From an uncultured Lachnospiraceae bacterium (GTDB taxonomy: Bacteria; Bacillota; Clostridia; Lachnospirales; Lachnospiraceae), in NCBI GenBank assembly GCA_910585395.1, contig CAJUCK010000043.1:1-17671 (forward strand): a DNA stretch of 17,671 bases, written 5' to 3'. The notes beneath the pieces were generated by a model, which made no database searches, was not told the origin of the DNA, and saw only the letters and a program-made list of their open reading frames with translations. Position 1 is the first letter of the stretch; each line of letters begins with the position of its first letter. This document shows, piece by piece, positions 7,301-15,760 of the stretch. The position numbers were made by a program, and so were the translations under genes.

Positions 7301-7335
7301 AAAATGAATATGCGTATTAGAAAAGAGGAATAGCA

Positions 7336-8793
7336 ATGGAGCATTTGGAAAAATTGTTGAAACGCCTGGATTGTCAGGTGCTGCAAGGCAATACTGATAT
7401 AGAAATTACAGAATTGGTGTACGATTCTAGGAAGGTTGTGCCAGGCTGTCTGTTTGTATGCATCAAAGGAACGGCAGTGGATGGACATATTTTCATCAGA
7501 GAAGCTGCAGAGAAAGGTGCGGCAGCAGTGCTGGTGCAGGAGAAAGTGGAGGCTCCAGAGCATCTAACTGTAATCAGAGTGGAAGATACCAGGTATGGGC
7601 TTGCGCTGGTTTCCTGCGCATGGTTCCATCATCCGGCAGAAGAACTGAAAGTTATCGGGATCACTGGTACGAAAGGAAAAACCACAACCACCTATATGGT
7701 GAAATCAATTTTGGAGAGTGCAGGTTATAAGACAGGACTGATTGGCACAATTGAAGCAATTATAGGAGACAAAGTGATTCCGGCAGATAATACCACGCCG
7801 GAGTCTTATATTGTTCAGAAATACTTCCGTCAGATGGTAGAAGAAGGGTGCAGATGTGTAGTGATGGAAGTATCTTCTCAAGGGCTGATGATGCACCGTA
7901 CAGCGGGATTTACTTTTGAAATCGGCATCTTTACAAATATTGAGCCAGACCATATCGGACCAGGAGAGCATTCTTCTTTTGAAGAATATATGTCCTGTAA
8001 GGGATTATTGTTCCGTCAGTGCAGGACAGGAATTGTTAATATTGACGATAAGCATTGGAAACAGGTGCTCAGTGGGCATACATGTACTCTGGAAACCTTT
8101 GGCTTTTCTGAACAGGCGGATCTTAGGGCCGTCGATACCCAGCTTGTGAAGAGGCCAGGCTGTCTTGGCGTTTCTTATACAGCAGAAGGGCTGGTGAATG
8201 CTCAGGTTGAGGTAGATGTGCCTGGCAGATTCAGTATCTATAATTCTCTGACAGCGATTGCTGTCTGCCGCCATTTCGAGGTAGGAACAGAGGATATGAA
8301 ACAGGCATTGAAAGAGGCAAAAGTCAAAGGAAGAATAGAGATGGTCCAGGTATCAGAAGAATTTACCTTGATGATTGACTACGCCCATAATGCTATGAGT
8401 CTTGAGAGCTTGTTGACAACATTAAAGGAATATAAGCCGGTCCGGCTAGTCTGCCTGTTTGGCTGCGGGGGCAACCGATCCAAGCTGCGCCGGTATGAGA
8501 TGGGTGAGGTGTCTGGCAGGCTTGCTGATTTGACGGTGATTACTTCTGATAATCCAAGGTTTGAAGAACCGCAGGACATTATTGACGATATTAAAACTGG
8601 CATGGCAAAGACTAGTGGAAAATATGTTGAGATACCAGACCGGAAAGAGGCAATTCGTTATGTGATTGCCAATGGGCAGCCAGGTGATATTATTGTGCTG
8701 GCAGGTAAAGGACATGAAGATTATCAGGAAATCAAAGGTAAGAAATATCCTATGGATGAGCGGGTGTTGATTCAGGAGATTCTGCATGAATGA
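7336..8793 (+). CDS. murE: UDP-MurNAc-L-Ala-D-Glu:meso-diaminopimelate ligase
   Basis: MurE adds the third residue of the peptidoglycan stem peptide in the cytoplasm, using ATP. The 485 residues (E. coli 495) contain the three Mur-ligase domains: UDP-binding (about 1-103, with YDSRKVVPGCLFV at 29-41), central ATPase (P-loop GTKGKTTTT at 111-119, NTTPE at 152-156, EVSSQGL at 178-184, TNIEPDH at 200-206, candidate carbamylated Lys222) and C-terminal domain (DYAHNAMSLE at 348-357, GCGGNRSK at 376-383, GKGHE at 457-461). DNPR at 405-408 is the signature for meso-diaminopimelate rather than Lys. DYAHNAMSLE and GCGGNRSKLRR differ from the common DYAHTPDSLE and GCGGDRDxxKR, so this may be a divergent or second MurE. 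It has its own promoter and is not in a division/cell-wall cluster. The start has AGAGGAA at 7324-7330. Confidence 0.88.
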   Translation: MEHLEKLLKRLDCQVLQGNTDIEITELVYDSRKVVPGCLFVCIKGTAVDGHIFIREAAEKGAAAVLVQEKVEAPEHLTVIRVEDTRYGLALVSCAWFHHPAEELKVIGITGTKGKTTTTYMVKSILESAGYKTGLIGTIEAIIGDKVIPADNTTPESYIVQKYFRQMVEEGCRCVVMEVSSQGLMMHRTAGFTFEIGIFTNIEPDHIGPGEHSSFEEYMSCKGLLFRQCRTGIVNIDDKHWKQVLSGHTCTLETFGFSEQADLRAVDTQLVKRPGCLGVSYTAEGLVNAQVEVDVPGRFSIYNSLTAIAVCRHFEVGTEDMKQALKEAKVKGRIEMVQVSEEFTLMIDYAHNAMSLESLLTTLKEYKPVRLVCLFGCGGNRSKLRRYEMGEVSGRLADLTVITSDNPRFEEPQDIIDDIKTGMAKTSGKYVEIPDRKEAIRYVIANGQPGDIIVLAGKGHEDYQEIKGKKYPMDERVLIQEILHE

Positions 8794-8852
8794 TACAGCA
8801 GATAATTTTGGCACCGGGTATAAAATGATACAATGAGCAGGTGGTAAAATAT

Positions 8853-11096
8853 ATGCCCAGATACGCAAATGTTATTATAGACATTTCACATGAAAAATTA
8901 GACAAAACCTTTCAATATAAGATACCGACAGATCAGCAGGATGTAATTAAAGTGGGAATGCAGGTGGAAGTGCCTTTTGGAAACGGAGACCGAAAGAGCA
9001 CGGCTTTTGTAGTAGAGCTTACAGATACGCCAGAGTATGACATCTCAAAATTAAAAGAAATCAAGGGTGTGGTAAAAGAAAGTATTGCCATAGAATCCCA
9101 GCTCATTGCTCTTGCGGCATGGATGCGGAAAAATTATGGCGGCACTATGAACCATGCTCTCAGAACGGTGCTGCCAGTAAAACAGAAATCCAGGGAGAAG
9201 AAACAGAGATTTATATGGCTTGCAATGAGCCGTAAAAAAGCGAGAGAGTCTCTTGCAGTTTTTGAGAAAAAGCATAACACGGCAAGGGCTAAGCTTTTAT
9301 CAAGTCTTTTGGAGCAGAATCCTCTGCCATATGAAGTGGCAACTAGGAAACTGAATATAGCAGCAGCAGTGATTCGCGCCATGGAGAATATGGGTATCCT
9401 GAGAGTGGAGGAAAAACGTGCATACCGCAGCCCTCTGAGAGAAATGAAACAGAGCAGAAAACGAGTGGTTCTCAATGAAGAGCAGAGACAGGCAGTGGAT
9501 GTTATCTGGAAAGACTTTTCCAAAGGAAAATATCAGACATATCTGCTTCGGGGAGTCACCGGAAGCGGCAAAACAGCTGTATACATAGAATTGATCGAGC
9601 AGGTGGTGAAAAGAGGCAGACAGGCAATTGTGCTGATTCCAGAAATTGCCCTGACATATCAGACGGTGCTCCGTTTTTATCAGCGGTTTGGAGAACGGGT
9701 GTCGATTTTGAATTCGAAAATGTCCCCAGGAGAGCGGTATGATCAGTTTGAACGTGCCAAGAATGGAGAAGTGGATGTAATGATTGGACCTCGTTCTGCA
9801 TTGTTCACACCATTTTCAAATTTAGGGATTATTATAATAGACGAGGAACATGAGAACAGTTATAAGAGTGAGACAATACCCAGATATCATGCCAGAGAAG
9901 CTGCAATTGAGCGTGCCAGAATGGCTGATGCAAGTGTGGTATTAGGTTCTGCGACACCATCTATGGACAGCTATTATCAGGCAAAAACAGGTAATTATGT
10001 GCTGCTCACCCTGGAAAAAAGAATTGAAGAAAAACCGCTTCCCAGGTGTTATATTGTGGATTTACGGGAAGAACTAAGACAGGGTAACCGTTCCATTCTC
10101 AGTGAAAAGCTCCAGGAGCTGATGAACCAGCGGTTAAAAAAACATCAGCAGATTATGTTGTTTATCAACCGCAGAGGACTGGCAGGTTTTGTATCCTGCC
10201 GTGCCTGCGGGCATGTAGTGAAATGTCCTCATTGTGACGTTTCTCTGAGCCAGCATAACAATGGCAGACTGATGTGCCATTACTGCGGTTTTACCAGTGA
10301 TATGCCGAAAAAATGCCCGGAATGCGGTTCAAATTATATAGGCGGATTTAAAGCGGGAACACAGAAAATAGAAGAAATTGTCAAAAAGCGGTTTTCAGGT
10401 GCGCGGGTATTGCGGATGGATTTGGATACCACCCGCAATAAAGACGGATATGAGAAGATTTTATCATCTTTTGCTAATCAGGAGGCAGATATTTTAATCG
10501 GAACACAGATGATCGTGAAAGGCCATGATTTTCCAAATGTTACTCTTGTAGGCGTTCTTGCAGCAGATCTGTCTCTACATGTCAGTGATTTTCATGGGTC
10601 AGAGCGGACGTTTCAGCTTATCACCCAGGCAGCAGGGCGCGCTGGAAGGGGAAAACAGGCAGGAGAAGTTGTGATACAGACTTACAGCCCTGACCATTAT
10701 GCCATAGAACTGGCACAGAAGCAGGATTATGAAAAGTTCTATGAGATAGAGATCAGCTACCGGGAGCTGATGCAGTATCCACCCATAGGGCATATGCTGG
10801 TGATGCTGGTAGCGTCTGAAGATGAGATGACGGCAATTTTAAGTTCAGAACTTCTGGCGGCAAAAATCCGGCAGGCGCAGGAGAACGGAAAGCTTATCGG
10901 GCTTCAAATGATCGGGCCTGCAGATGCTGGTGTGGCAAAAGTAAAGGATATATACAGAAAGGTTCTGTATTTTAAACATCAAGACTATCTGGTATTGATA
11001 CAAATCAAGGATGTGCTGGAACAGTTTGTGGGGCGGCATAGGGAATTTGGAAATGTAATCATACAATTTGACTTTGATCCTATGAATGGGTTTTAA
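8853..11096 (+). CDS. priA: Primosomal replication restart helicase PriA
   Basis: PriA recognises stalled or collapsed replication forks and reloads the replicative helicase. Its 747 residues fit the family (E. coli 732). The N-terminal fork-binding domain starts RYANVIIDISHEKLDKTF. Helicase motifs are Walker A GVTGSGKT at 234-241, DEEH at 330-333, GSATPS at 365-370, GTQMIVKGHDF at 550-560 and the arginine-finger motif QAAGRAGRG at 592-600. Eight zinc-binding cysteines are present at 449, 452, 458, 461, 475, 478, 488 and 491, all in CxxC pairs. ATG 8853 is chosen because AGGTGG at 8839-8844 is 8 bases upstream; an in-frame GTG at 8841 lies within that ribosome site. def follows after 15 bp, as in Bacillus. 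Confidence 0.96.
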   Translation: MPRYANVIIDISHEKLDKTFQYKIPTDQQDVIKVGMQVEVPFGNGDRKSTAFVVELTDTPEYDISKLKEIKGVVKESIAIESQLIALAAWMRKNYGGTMNHALRTVLPVKQKSREKKQRFIWLAMSRKKARESLAVFEKKHNTARAKLLSSLLEQNPLPYEVATRKLNIAAAVIRAMENMGILRVEEKRAYRSPLREMKQSRKRVVLNEEQRQAVDVIWKDFSKGKYQTYLLRGVTGSGKTAVYIELIEQVVKRGRQAIVLIPEIALTYQTVLRFYQRFGERVSILNSKMSPGERYDQFERAKNGEVDVMIGPRSALFTPFSNLGIIIIDEEHENSYKSETIPRYHAREAAIERARMADASVVLGSATPSMDSYYQAKTGNYVLLTLEKRIEEKPLPRCYIVDLREELRQGNRSILSEKLQELMNQRLKKHQQIMLFINRRGLAGFVSCRACGHVVKCPHCDVSLSQHNNGRLMCHYCGFTSDMPKKCPECGSNYIGGFKAGTQKIEEIVKKRFSGARVLRMDLDTTRNKDGYEKILSSFANQEADILIGTQMIVKGHDFPNVTLVGVLAADLSLHVSDFHGSERTFQLITQAAGRAGRGKQAGEVVIQTYSPDHYAIELAQKQDYEKFYEIEISYRELMQYPPIGHMLVMLVASEDEMTAILSSELLAAKIRQAQENGKLIGLQMIGPADAGVAKVKDIYRKVLYFKHQDYLVLIQIKDVLEQFVGRHREFGNVIIQFDFDPMNGF

Positions 11097-11111
11097 AGAG
11101 GAGGAAATAAG

Positions 11112-11597
11112 ATGGCAGTGAGAAATATACGTCAGTTAGGAGACGCGATGTTAGAGAAAAAGTGCAGAGAAGTTAAGGAGATGACGCCCAGAATAAAAGA
11201 GCTGATTGAGGATATGAAAGAGACTATGTATGAAGCAAATGGCGTCGGACTGGCAGCGCCTCAGGTAGGCGTCTTAAAGCGTGTTGTGGTGATAGATGTG
11301 GGAGAAGGCCCGATCGTGATGATAAATCCAAGGCTTCTGGAATCTAGCGGAGAGCAGACCGGAGAGGAAGGATGTTTAAGTGTTCCTGGGAAATATGGAA
11401 TTGTCACCCGCCCCATGTATGTGAAATTTGAGGCATGGAATGAGAATATGGAACATGTAGTGCTGGAGGGAGAAGAGCTGCTGGCAAGGGCTGTCTGCCA
11501 TGAGATTGACCATTTGGATGGTCGTATGGACGTGGAGAAGGCAGAAGACGGGCTGCATGATGTGGAGTATGAAGAGTACGAGGAGGAAGATGAATGA
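11112..11597 (+). CDS. def: Peptide deformylase
   Basis: Def removes the N-formyl group from nascent proteins at the ribosome exit, using a bound metal ion, normally iron. The 161 residues carry all three signature motifs: GVGLAAPQ at 44-51, EGCLS at 86-90 with metal ligand Cys88, and HEIDH at 130-134 with ligands His130 and His134 and catalytic Glu131. The protein ends in an unusually acidic tail (VEYEEYEEEDE, 151-161) beyond the core fold. That tail is written with the AGGAGG (11581-11586) that serves as the ribosome site of fmt, and the def stop overlaps the fmt start as ATGA. The def start has AGAGGAGG at 11097-11104. Pairing with fmt is typical: one adds the formyl group, the other removes it. 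Confidence 0.97.
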   Translation: MAVRNIRQLGDAMLEKKCREVKEMTPRIKELIEDMKETMYEANGVGLAAPQVGVLKRVVVIDVGEGPIVMINPRLLESSGEQTGEEGCLSVPGKYGIVTRPMYVKFEAWNENMEHVVLEGEELLARAVCHEIDHLDGRMDVEKAEDGLHDVEYEEYEEEDE

Positions 11598-12538
11598 AAA
11601 TAATCTTTATGGGAACTCCAGATTTTTCTGTGGGAACGCTGGAAGCTTTGATTCAGGCAGGACATGAGATTACCCTAGCGGTTACCCAGCCAGATAAGCC
11701 AAAAGGCAGGGGAAAAAGCCTTCAGTTTCCTCCGGTAAAAGAGGCTGCTCTTGCTCATGGCATAGAAGTGTATCAGCCTCAGCGGGTGCGGGAGCCAGAG
11801 TGCGTGGAATATCTGAAAAAATTTCAGGCAGATATCATTGTGGTAGTGGCGTTCGGACAGATTCTGCCCAAGGAGATTCTTGATCTGCCACGATATGGCT
11901 GTATCAATGTGCATGCTTCTCTGCTGCCCAAGTATCGGGGCGCCGCGCCAATCCAGTGGGCAGTTATCAATGGGGAGAAGGCAACAGGGGTAACGACCAT
12001 GCGCATGGATGAAGGTTTGGACACTGGAGACATGATTATGAAGGAGGAAGTGGCATTAGAGACTGAAGAGACAGGAGGAAGCCTCTTTGAACGGCTGGCG
12101 AAGTGTGGAGCCAAACTCTGTGTCAGAACGTTGAAAGCCATAGAAGAAGGCGCAGCCCAATATACGCCTCAGAATCATGAGGAAGCTACCCATACAGTTA
12201 TGATTAAGAAACATATGGGGGAAATTGACTGGAATAAGCCGGCACAGGAGCTGGAGTGTTTGGTACGAGGGCTGAATCCCTGGCCCAGCGCCTATACGTA
12301 TTTGAAGGGAAAGACATTGAAAATTTGGAAGGCTTCTGTGGAGGAGCAGCAAGAACAAAGTGGATGCCCTAAACCAGGCACAGTTACAGAAGTGAGCAAA
12401 AACGGCATAATGGTCCAGACTGGACAGGGTATACTGAATCTTCTGGAGGTTCAGTTAGAGGGCAAGAAACGGATGAAGACAGATGCGTTTCTGCGCGGAT
12501 ATCCGATAGAGTCAGGGATCACATTAGGAAAGGAGTGA
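11594..12538 (+). CDS. fmt: Methionyl-tRNA formyltransferase
   Basis: Fmt formylates Met-tRNAi using 10-formyltetrahydrofolate, needed for normal bacterial translation initiation. Its 314 residues match E. coli (315). The N-terminal formyltransferase domain begins MKIIFMGTPDF and has TQPDKPKGRGK at 31-41, the catalytic triad Asn105, His107 and Asp143 (in CINVHASLLP and GLDTGD), and the SLLPKYRGAAPIQ motif at 109-121. The C-terminal tRNA-binding domain (about 205-314) includes RGLNPWPSAYT. Translation is probably coupled to def through the ATGA overlap at 11594-11597. A ribosome site for the next gene (AGGAG, 12531-12535) lies at its 3' end. Confidence 0.97.
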   Translation: MKIIFMGTPDFSVGTLEALIQAGHEITLAVTQPDKPKGRGKSLQFPPVKEAALAHGIEVYQPQRVREPECVEYLKKFQADIIVVVAFGQILPKEILDLPRYGCINVHASLLPKYRGAAPIQWAVINGEKATGVTTMRMDEGLDTGDMIMKEEVALETEETGGSLFERLAKCGAKLCVRTLKAIEEGAAQYTPQNHEEATHTVMIKKHMGEIDWNKPAQELECLVRGLNPWPSAYTYLKGKTLKIWKASVEEQQEQSGCPKPGTVTEVSKNGIMVQTGQGILNLLEVQLEGKKRMKTDAFLRGYPIESGITLGKE

Positions 12539-12542
12539 TTAT

Positions 12543-13250
12543 ATGCCATACTATGGATTTTATTTTGACCCAACTTATATTTTAGTGATTATTGGAGCAG
12601 TGATCTGCCTGATTGCCTCTGCAAGGGTGAAATCTACCTTCCGCAAATATGACAAGGTGCGCAGCATGTCAGGAATGACTGGGGCGCAGGCAGCAGAGCG
12701 CATTCTGCAGGCGGCAGGAATTCGGGACGTGAGTATTCAGCATGTATCTGGAGAGCTCACAGATCATTACGATCCCAGAAATAAAGTATTGAGATTATCG
12801 GACAGTACTTATGGTTCTGCTTCTGTGGCAGCTGTAGGTGTAGCTGCACATGAATGCGGGCATGCGATTCAGCATCAGAAAAGCTACGCCCCTCTTTCCA
12901 TGCGGAGCGCTATTGTTCCAGCGGCAAATATTGGTTCCACACTGGCATGGCCGCTGATTGTCATCGGTATGTTTATCACCAGCAATACGGGAACACTGTT
13001 GATCAATATTGGAATCTTATGCTTTTCTCTTGCCGTATTGTTTCAGCTTGTAACCCTTCCAGTGGAGTTTAATGCCTCTGGACGGGCACTTCGGATTCTG
13101 GATGATACCGGAATTCTTGGCGCTGATGAGCTGAAAAAGACACGTAAGGTTTTAAAGGCTGCCGCGCTGACTTATGTAGCAGGAGCTGCTGCTTCGATTC
13201 TGCAGTTGCTTCGTCTGCTGTTTTTATCCAGTGGAAGAAGAAACGATTAA
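12543..13250 (+). CDS. YugP-like membrane zinc metallopeptidase
   Basis: A 235-residue integral membrane protein of the YugP family (Pfam Zn_peptidase_2). It has the zinc-binding HEXXH motif as HECGH at 103-107 within AAHECGHAIQH. VEFNASGRA at 174-182, with Glu175, probably supplies the third ligand. Hydrophobic segments are near 12-27, 122-143, 150-172 and about 206-228. Its biological substrate is not established to my knowledge. It lies 4 bp after fmt with AGGAG at 12531-12535, and 18 bp before rsmB. Its presence between fmt and rsmB differs from B. subtilis, where these two are adjacent. The family call is firm; membrane-protein quality control is only a guess. Confidence 0.93.
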   Translation: MPYYGFYFDPTYILVIIGAVICLIASARVKSTFRKYDKVRSMSGMTGAQAAERILQAAGIRDVSIQHVSGELTDHYDPRNKVLRLSDSTYGSASVAAVGVAAHECGHAIQHQKSYAPLSMRSAIVPAANIGSTLAWPLIVIGMFITSNTGTLLINIGILCFSLAVLFQLVTLPVEFNASGRALRILDDTGILGADELKKTRKVLKAAALTYVAGAAASILQLLRLLFLSSGRRND

Positions 13251-13268
13251 GGATAAGGAGAGAATATT

Positions 13269-14603
13269 ATGCAGGATGGCGGAGTGAATCTGCGGGAACT
13301 GGTGTTGGAAATGCTGCTTGCTGTGACAAGAGATCAGGAGTACAGCCATATTGTAATTCGCAATACCCTGGACAAATATCAGTATCTGGATAAACAGGAG
13401 CGGAGCTTCTTAAAACGTGTATGCCAGGGAACTCTGGAACATATGATATGGATTGATTATGTATTGAACCAGTTTTCAAATGTAAAAGTAAATAAAATGA
13501 AGCCCCAGATCCGCTGTATTTTAAGAAGCAGCGTATATGAGCTGAAATTTATGGACGCCATTCCGGCTTCTGCCACCTGCAACGAAGCGGTGAAATTAGC
13601 TGGAAAGAAAGGGTTCCGCAATCTGAAAGGATTTGTCAACGGCGTCCTGCGCAATATCAGCCGTAATCTTGATAAGGTTGTTCTGCCAGATAAGAAACAA
13701 GATATTTTAAAGTATCTGTCTGTGGTATATTCTATGCCAGAGTGGATTTTAGAACTTTGGAAAGGCTCTTATGACTGGGAACAGATAGAAGAGATACTGC
13801 AGTCATTTTTGATGGAGGCTCCTGTTACGATCCGGGTGAATCCTTTTAAAAGTACCAGAGAAGAATTGAAAAGAGAGCTTAAGGACCAGCAGATAGAGGC
13901 GTGGGAACATGAGCAGCTGCCTGGGGTTCTGTACCTGAAAAATTATGATTCACTGGGGAGGATTCCTGCCTTTTCCAAAGGGAAATTCTATGTCCAGGAT
14001 GTAAGCTCTATGCAGGTAGCTCTTCTGGCAGAACCAAAACCGGGAGACTATGTGCTGGATGTATGTGCAGCTCCAGGTGGAAAAAGCATTCATATGGCAG
14101 AACTTTTGCTGGAAGCAGAAAAGCTGGAAGGCAGCAGTTTTCAGGGAGTGGTAGAGGCAAGAGATCTTACAGAGTTCAAGGTATCTCTGATTCAGGAGAA
14201 TCTGGAGAGATGTGAACTTGCGAACGTCCATGCAGTACAGGCAGACGCCCGGATTCTGGATAAGGACCAGATAGAAAGAGCAGATATTGTGATTGCAGAC
14301 CTGCCATGTTCTGGTTTAGGCGTTCTGGGAAGAAAAGCAGATATCAAGTATCGGATGACCAGAGAGGATATAAGAGAACTGTGCAGGCTTCAGAGAGAAA
14401 TTTTACATACCGTGCAGCAGTATGTGAAACCAGGTGGGAAACTCATGTACAGCACTTGTACCATTAATCCGGCAGAAAATGAAGAAAATGTAACCTGGTT
14501 TTTAGAGGAACATTCTGAATTTCGATTAGAAATGCAGCAGCAGATATTGCCGGGCAAGGGCAGGAATGATGGATTTTTCCTGGCAAAGCTGCGAAAGGAA
14601 TAA
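13269..14603 (+). CDS. rsmB: 16S rRNA (cytosine-C5) methyltransferase RsmB
   Basis: RsmB (Sun) uses S-adenosylmethionine to make m5C967 (E. coli numbering) in 16S rRNA. The 444 residues (E. coli 429) comprise an N-terminal NusB-like RNA-binding domain (about 1-140, with GFVNGVLRNI at 121-130) and a Rossmann methylase domain. SAM-binding motif I is VLDVCAAPGGKS at 262-273. The two catalytic cysteines are Cys347 in ADLPCSGLG (motif IV) and Cys397 in STCTINPAENE (motif VI). The start has AAGGAG at 13255-13260. rlmN follows 5 bp downstream, placing two rRNA methylases together as in Bacillus. Confidence 0.96.
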   Translation: MQDGGVNLRELVLEMLLAVTRDQEYSHIVIRNTLDKYQYLDKQERSFLKRVCQGTLEHMIWIDYVLNQFSNVKVNKMKPQIRCILRSSVYELKFMDAIPASATCNEAVKLAGKKGFRNLKGFVNGVLRNISRNLDKVVLPDKKQDILKYLSVVYSMPEWILELWKGSYDWEQIEEILQSFLMEAPVTIRVNPFKSTREELKRELKDQQIEAWEHEQLPGVLYLKNYDSLGRIPAFSKGKFYVQDVSSMQVALLAEPKPGDYVLDVCAAPGGKSIHMAELLLEAEKLEGSSFQGVVEARDLTEFKVSLIQENLERCELANVHAVQADARILDKDQIERADIVIADLPCSGLGVLGRKADIKYRMTREDIRELCRLQREILHTVQQYVKPGGKLMYSTCTINPAENEENVTWFLEEHSEFRLEMQQQILPGKGRNDGFFLAKLRKE

Positions 14604-14608
14604 AAGAT

Positions 14609-15640
14609 ATGTCAGAGGATATTAAGTCATTGAATCAAAAGGAACTGGGAGATTTTCTGCACTCTTTAGGGGAGAAAACTTTCCGGGCAAAGCAGATTTA
14701 TCCGTGGCTGCATGTAAAGCATGTGGAAAATTTTGACGAAATGACAGATATTTCAAATAAATTAAAAGAGAAACTGAAGGAGAACTGTGTGCTTACGGTG
14801 CTTTCTCAGATGCAGGTACAGTGTTCCAGATTAGATGGAACCAGAAAGTATCTGTTTGCACTGTCAGACGGCAACATGGTGGAGAGTGTACTGATGCGGT
14901 ATAAACATGGAAATAGTGTCTGCATTTCTTCCCAGGCAGGCTGCCGTATGGGCTGCCGCTTCTGTGCATCTACACTGGGTGGCCTGGTGAGGAACCTGAC
15001 GCCGGGGGAAATGCTGGATCAGATTTACCGTATTCAGAAGGACATTGGTGAGCGGGTGTCTCATGTGGTAATCATGGGAACAGGAGAACCATTGGATAAC
15101 TACGATAATTTTCTCAAGTTTATACAGATGTTGTCAGATGACAATGGACTAAATATCAGTCAGAGAAATATTACCGTGTCTACCTGCGGAATTGTGCCGA
15201 ATATTCGAAGACTTGCAGAAGAAAAGCTGCAGATTACGCTGGCCCTTTCCCTTCATGCTTCTTCTCAGGAAAAAAGGCAGGAATTAATGCCGGTGGCAAA
15301 TAAATATGAAATTCATCAAGTGATAGACGCATGTGAATATTACTTTAAGAAAACGGGAAGGCGGATTACCTTTGAATACAGTCTGGTAGGCGGCGTGAAT
15401 GACAGCAAAGAAGATGCATGTCTGCTGGCGGGGCTTATCAGGGGGCTGAACTGCCATGTAAATCTTATCCCGGTAAACCCTGTCAGGGAACGGGAGTATG
15501 TACAGCCCAATCATCAGGTGGTTTTAAATTTTAAAAATGAACTTGAAAAATATGGAATAAATGTTACTATAAGAAGAGAAATGGGCAGAGATATTGACGG
15601 TGCCTGTGGACAATTGCGGAAACGGTTTATAGATTTATAG
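14609..15640 (+). CDS. rlmN: 23S rRNA/tRNA (adenine-C2) methyltransferase RlmN, radical SAM
   Basis: RlmN makes m2A2503 in 23S rRNA and m2A37 in some tRNAs, by a radical mechanism through a methylated cysteine. The 343 residues include an N-terminal accessory domain, the radical-SAM cluster CRMGCRFC with Cys112, Cys116 and Cys119, the SAM motif MGTGEPL at about 155-161, and the methyl-carrying Cys333 in DGACGQL near the C-terminus. RlmN rather than Cfr is favoured by the rsmB-rlmN-prpC-prkC context. The ribosome site AAGGAA (14595-14600) lies in the end of rsmB. The stop codon (15638-15640) is followed at the next base by an 8-bp tandem array. Confidence 0.96.
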   Translation: MSEDIKSLNQKELGDFLHSLGEKTFRAKQIYPWLHVKHVENFDEMTDISNKLKEKLKENCVLTVLSQMQVQCSRLDGTRKYLFALSDGNMVESVLMRYKHGNSVCISSQAGCRMGCRFCASTLGGLVRNLTPGEMLDQIYRIQKDIGERVSHVVIMGTGEPLDNYDNFLKFIQMLSDDNGLNISQRNITVSTCGIVPNIRRLAEEKLQITLALSLHASSQEKRQELMPVANKYEIHQVIDACEYYFKKTGRRITFEYSLVGGVNDSKEDACLLAGLIRGLNCHVNLIPVNPVREREYVQPNHQVVLNFKNELEKYGINVTIRREMGRDIDGACGQLRKRFIDL

Positions 15641-15736
15641 AATTGTTAAATTGTTGAATTGTTGAATTGTTAAATTGTTGAATTGTTAAATTGTTAAATT
15701 GTTGAATTGTTGAATTGTTGAATTGTTGAATTGTTG
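15641..15736 (+). repeat. Tandem array of twelve 8-bp units AATTGTTR between rlmN and prpC
   Basis: Twelve head-to-tail copies of AATTGTT[A/G] fill 96 bp without a single other substitution. The last base reads A,G,G,A,G,A,A,G,G,G,G,G through the array. The array begins at the base after the rlmN stop and ends 24 bp before the prpC ATG. It is flanked by ATTTATAG (15633-15640, including the rlmN stop) and ATTTGTAG (15737-15744), which look like related diverged units. No hairpin terminator or -10 box is seen inside it. Confidence 0.97.
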
Positions 15737-15760
15737 ATTTGTAGAAAGGCAGGGAGAGAC

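Larger units (their letters stand above)
7002..7335. other. Intergenic region of 334 bp between the acetyltransferase gene and murE
   Basis: No convincing gene is seen on either strand. It holds, in order, a short direct repeat, a strong intrinsic terminator (7098-7140), about 130 bp of unassigned sequence with a weak hairpin around 7207-7230, a good sigma-A promoter (7272-7300) and the murE ribosome site (AGAGGAA, 7324-7330). A 39-codon frame at 7180-7299 lacks a ribosome site and runs into the promoter. Confidence 0.7.

Noticed and set aside
8808..8834. Promoter-like TTGGCA and extended -10 TGATACAAT upstream of priA
   Set aside because: The spacer is only 15 bp and the predicted start near 8841 would fall inside the priA ribosome site, so a working promoter is doubtful.
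15641..15736. The 8-bp array as a CRISPR array or replication iterons
   Set aside because: Units are contiguous with no spacers, and no Cas, Rep or DnaA-box features are nearby.
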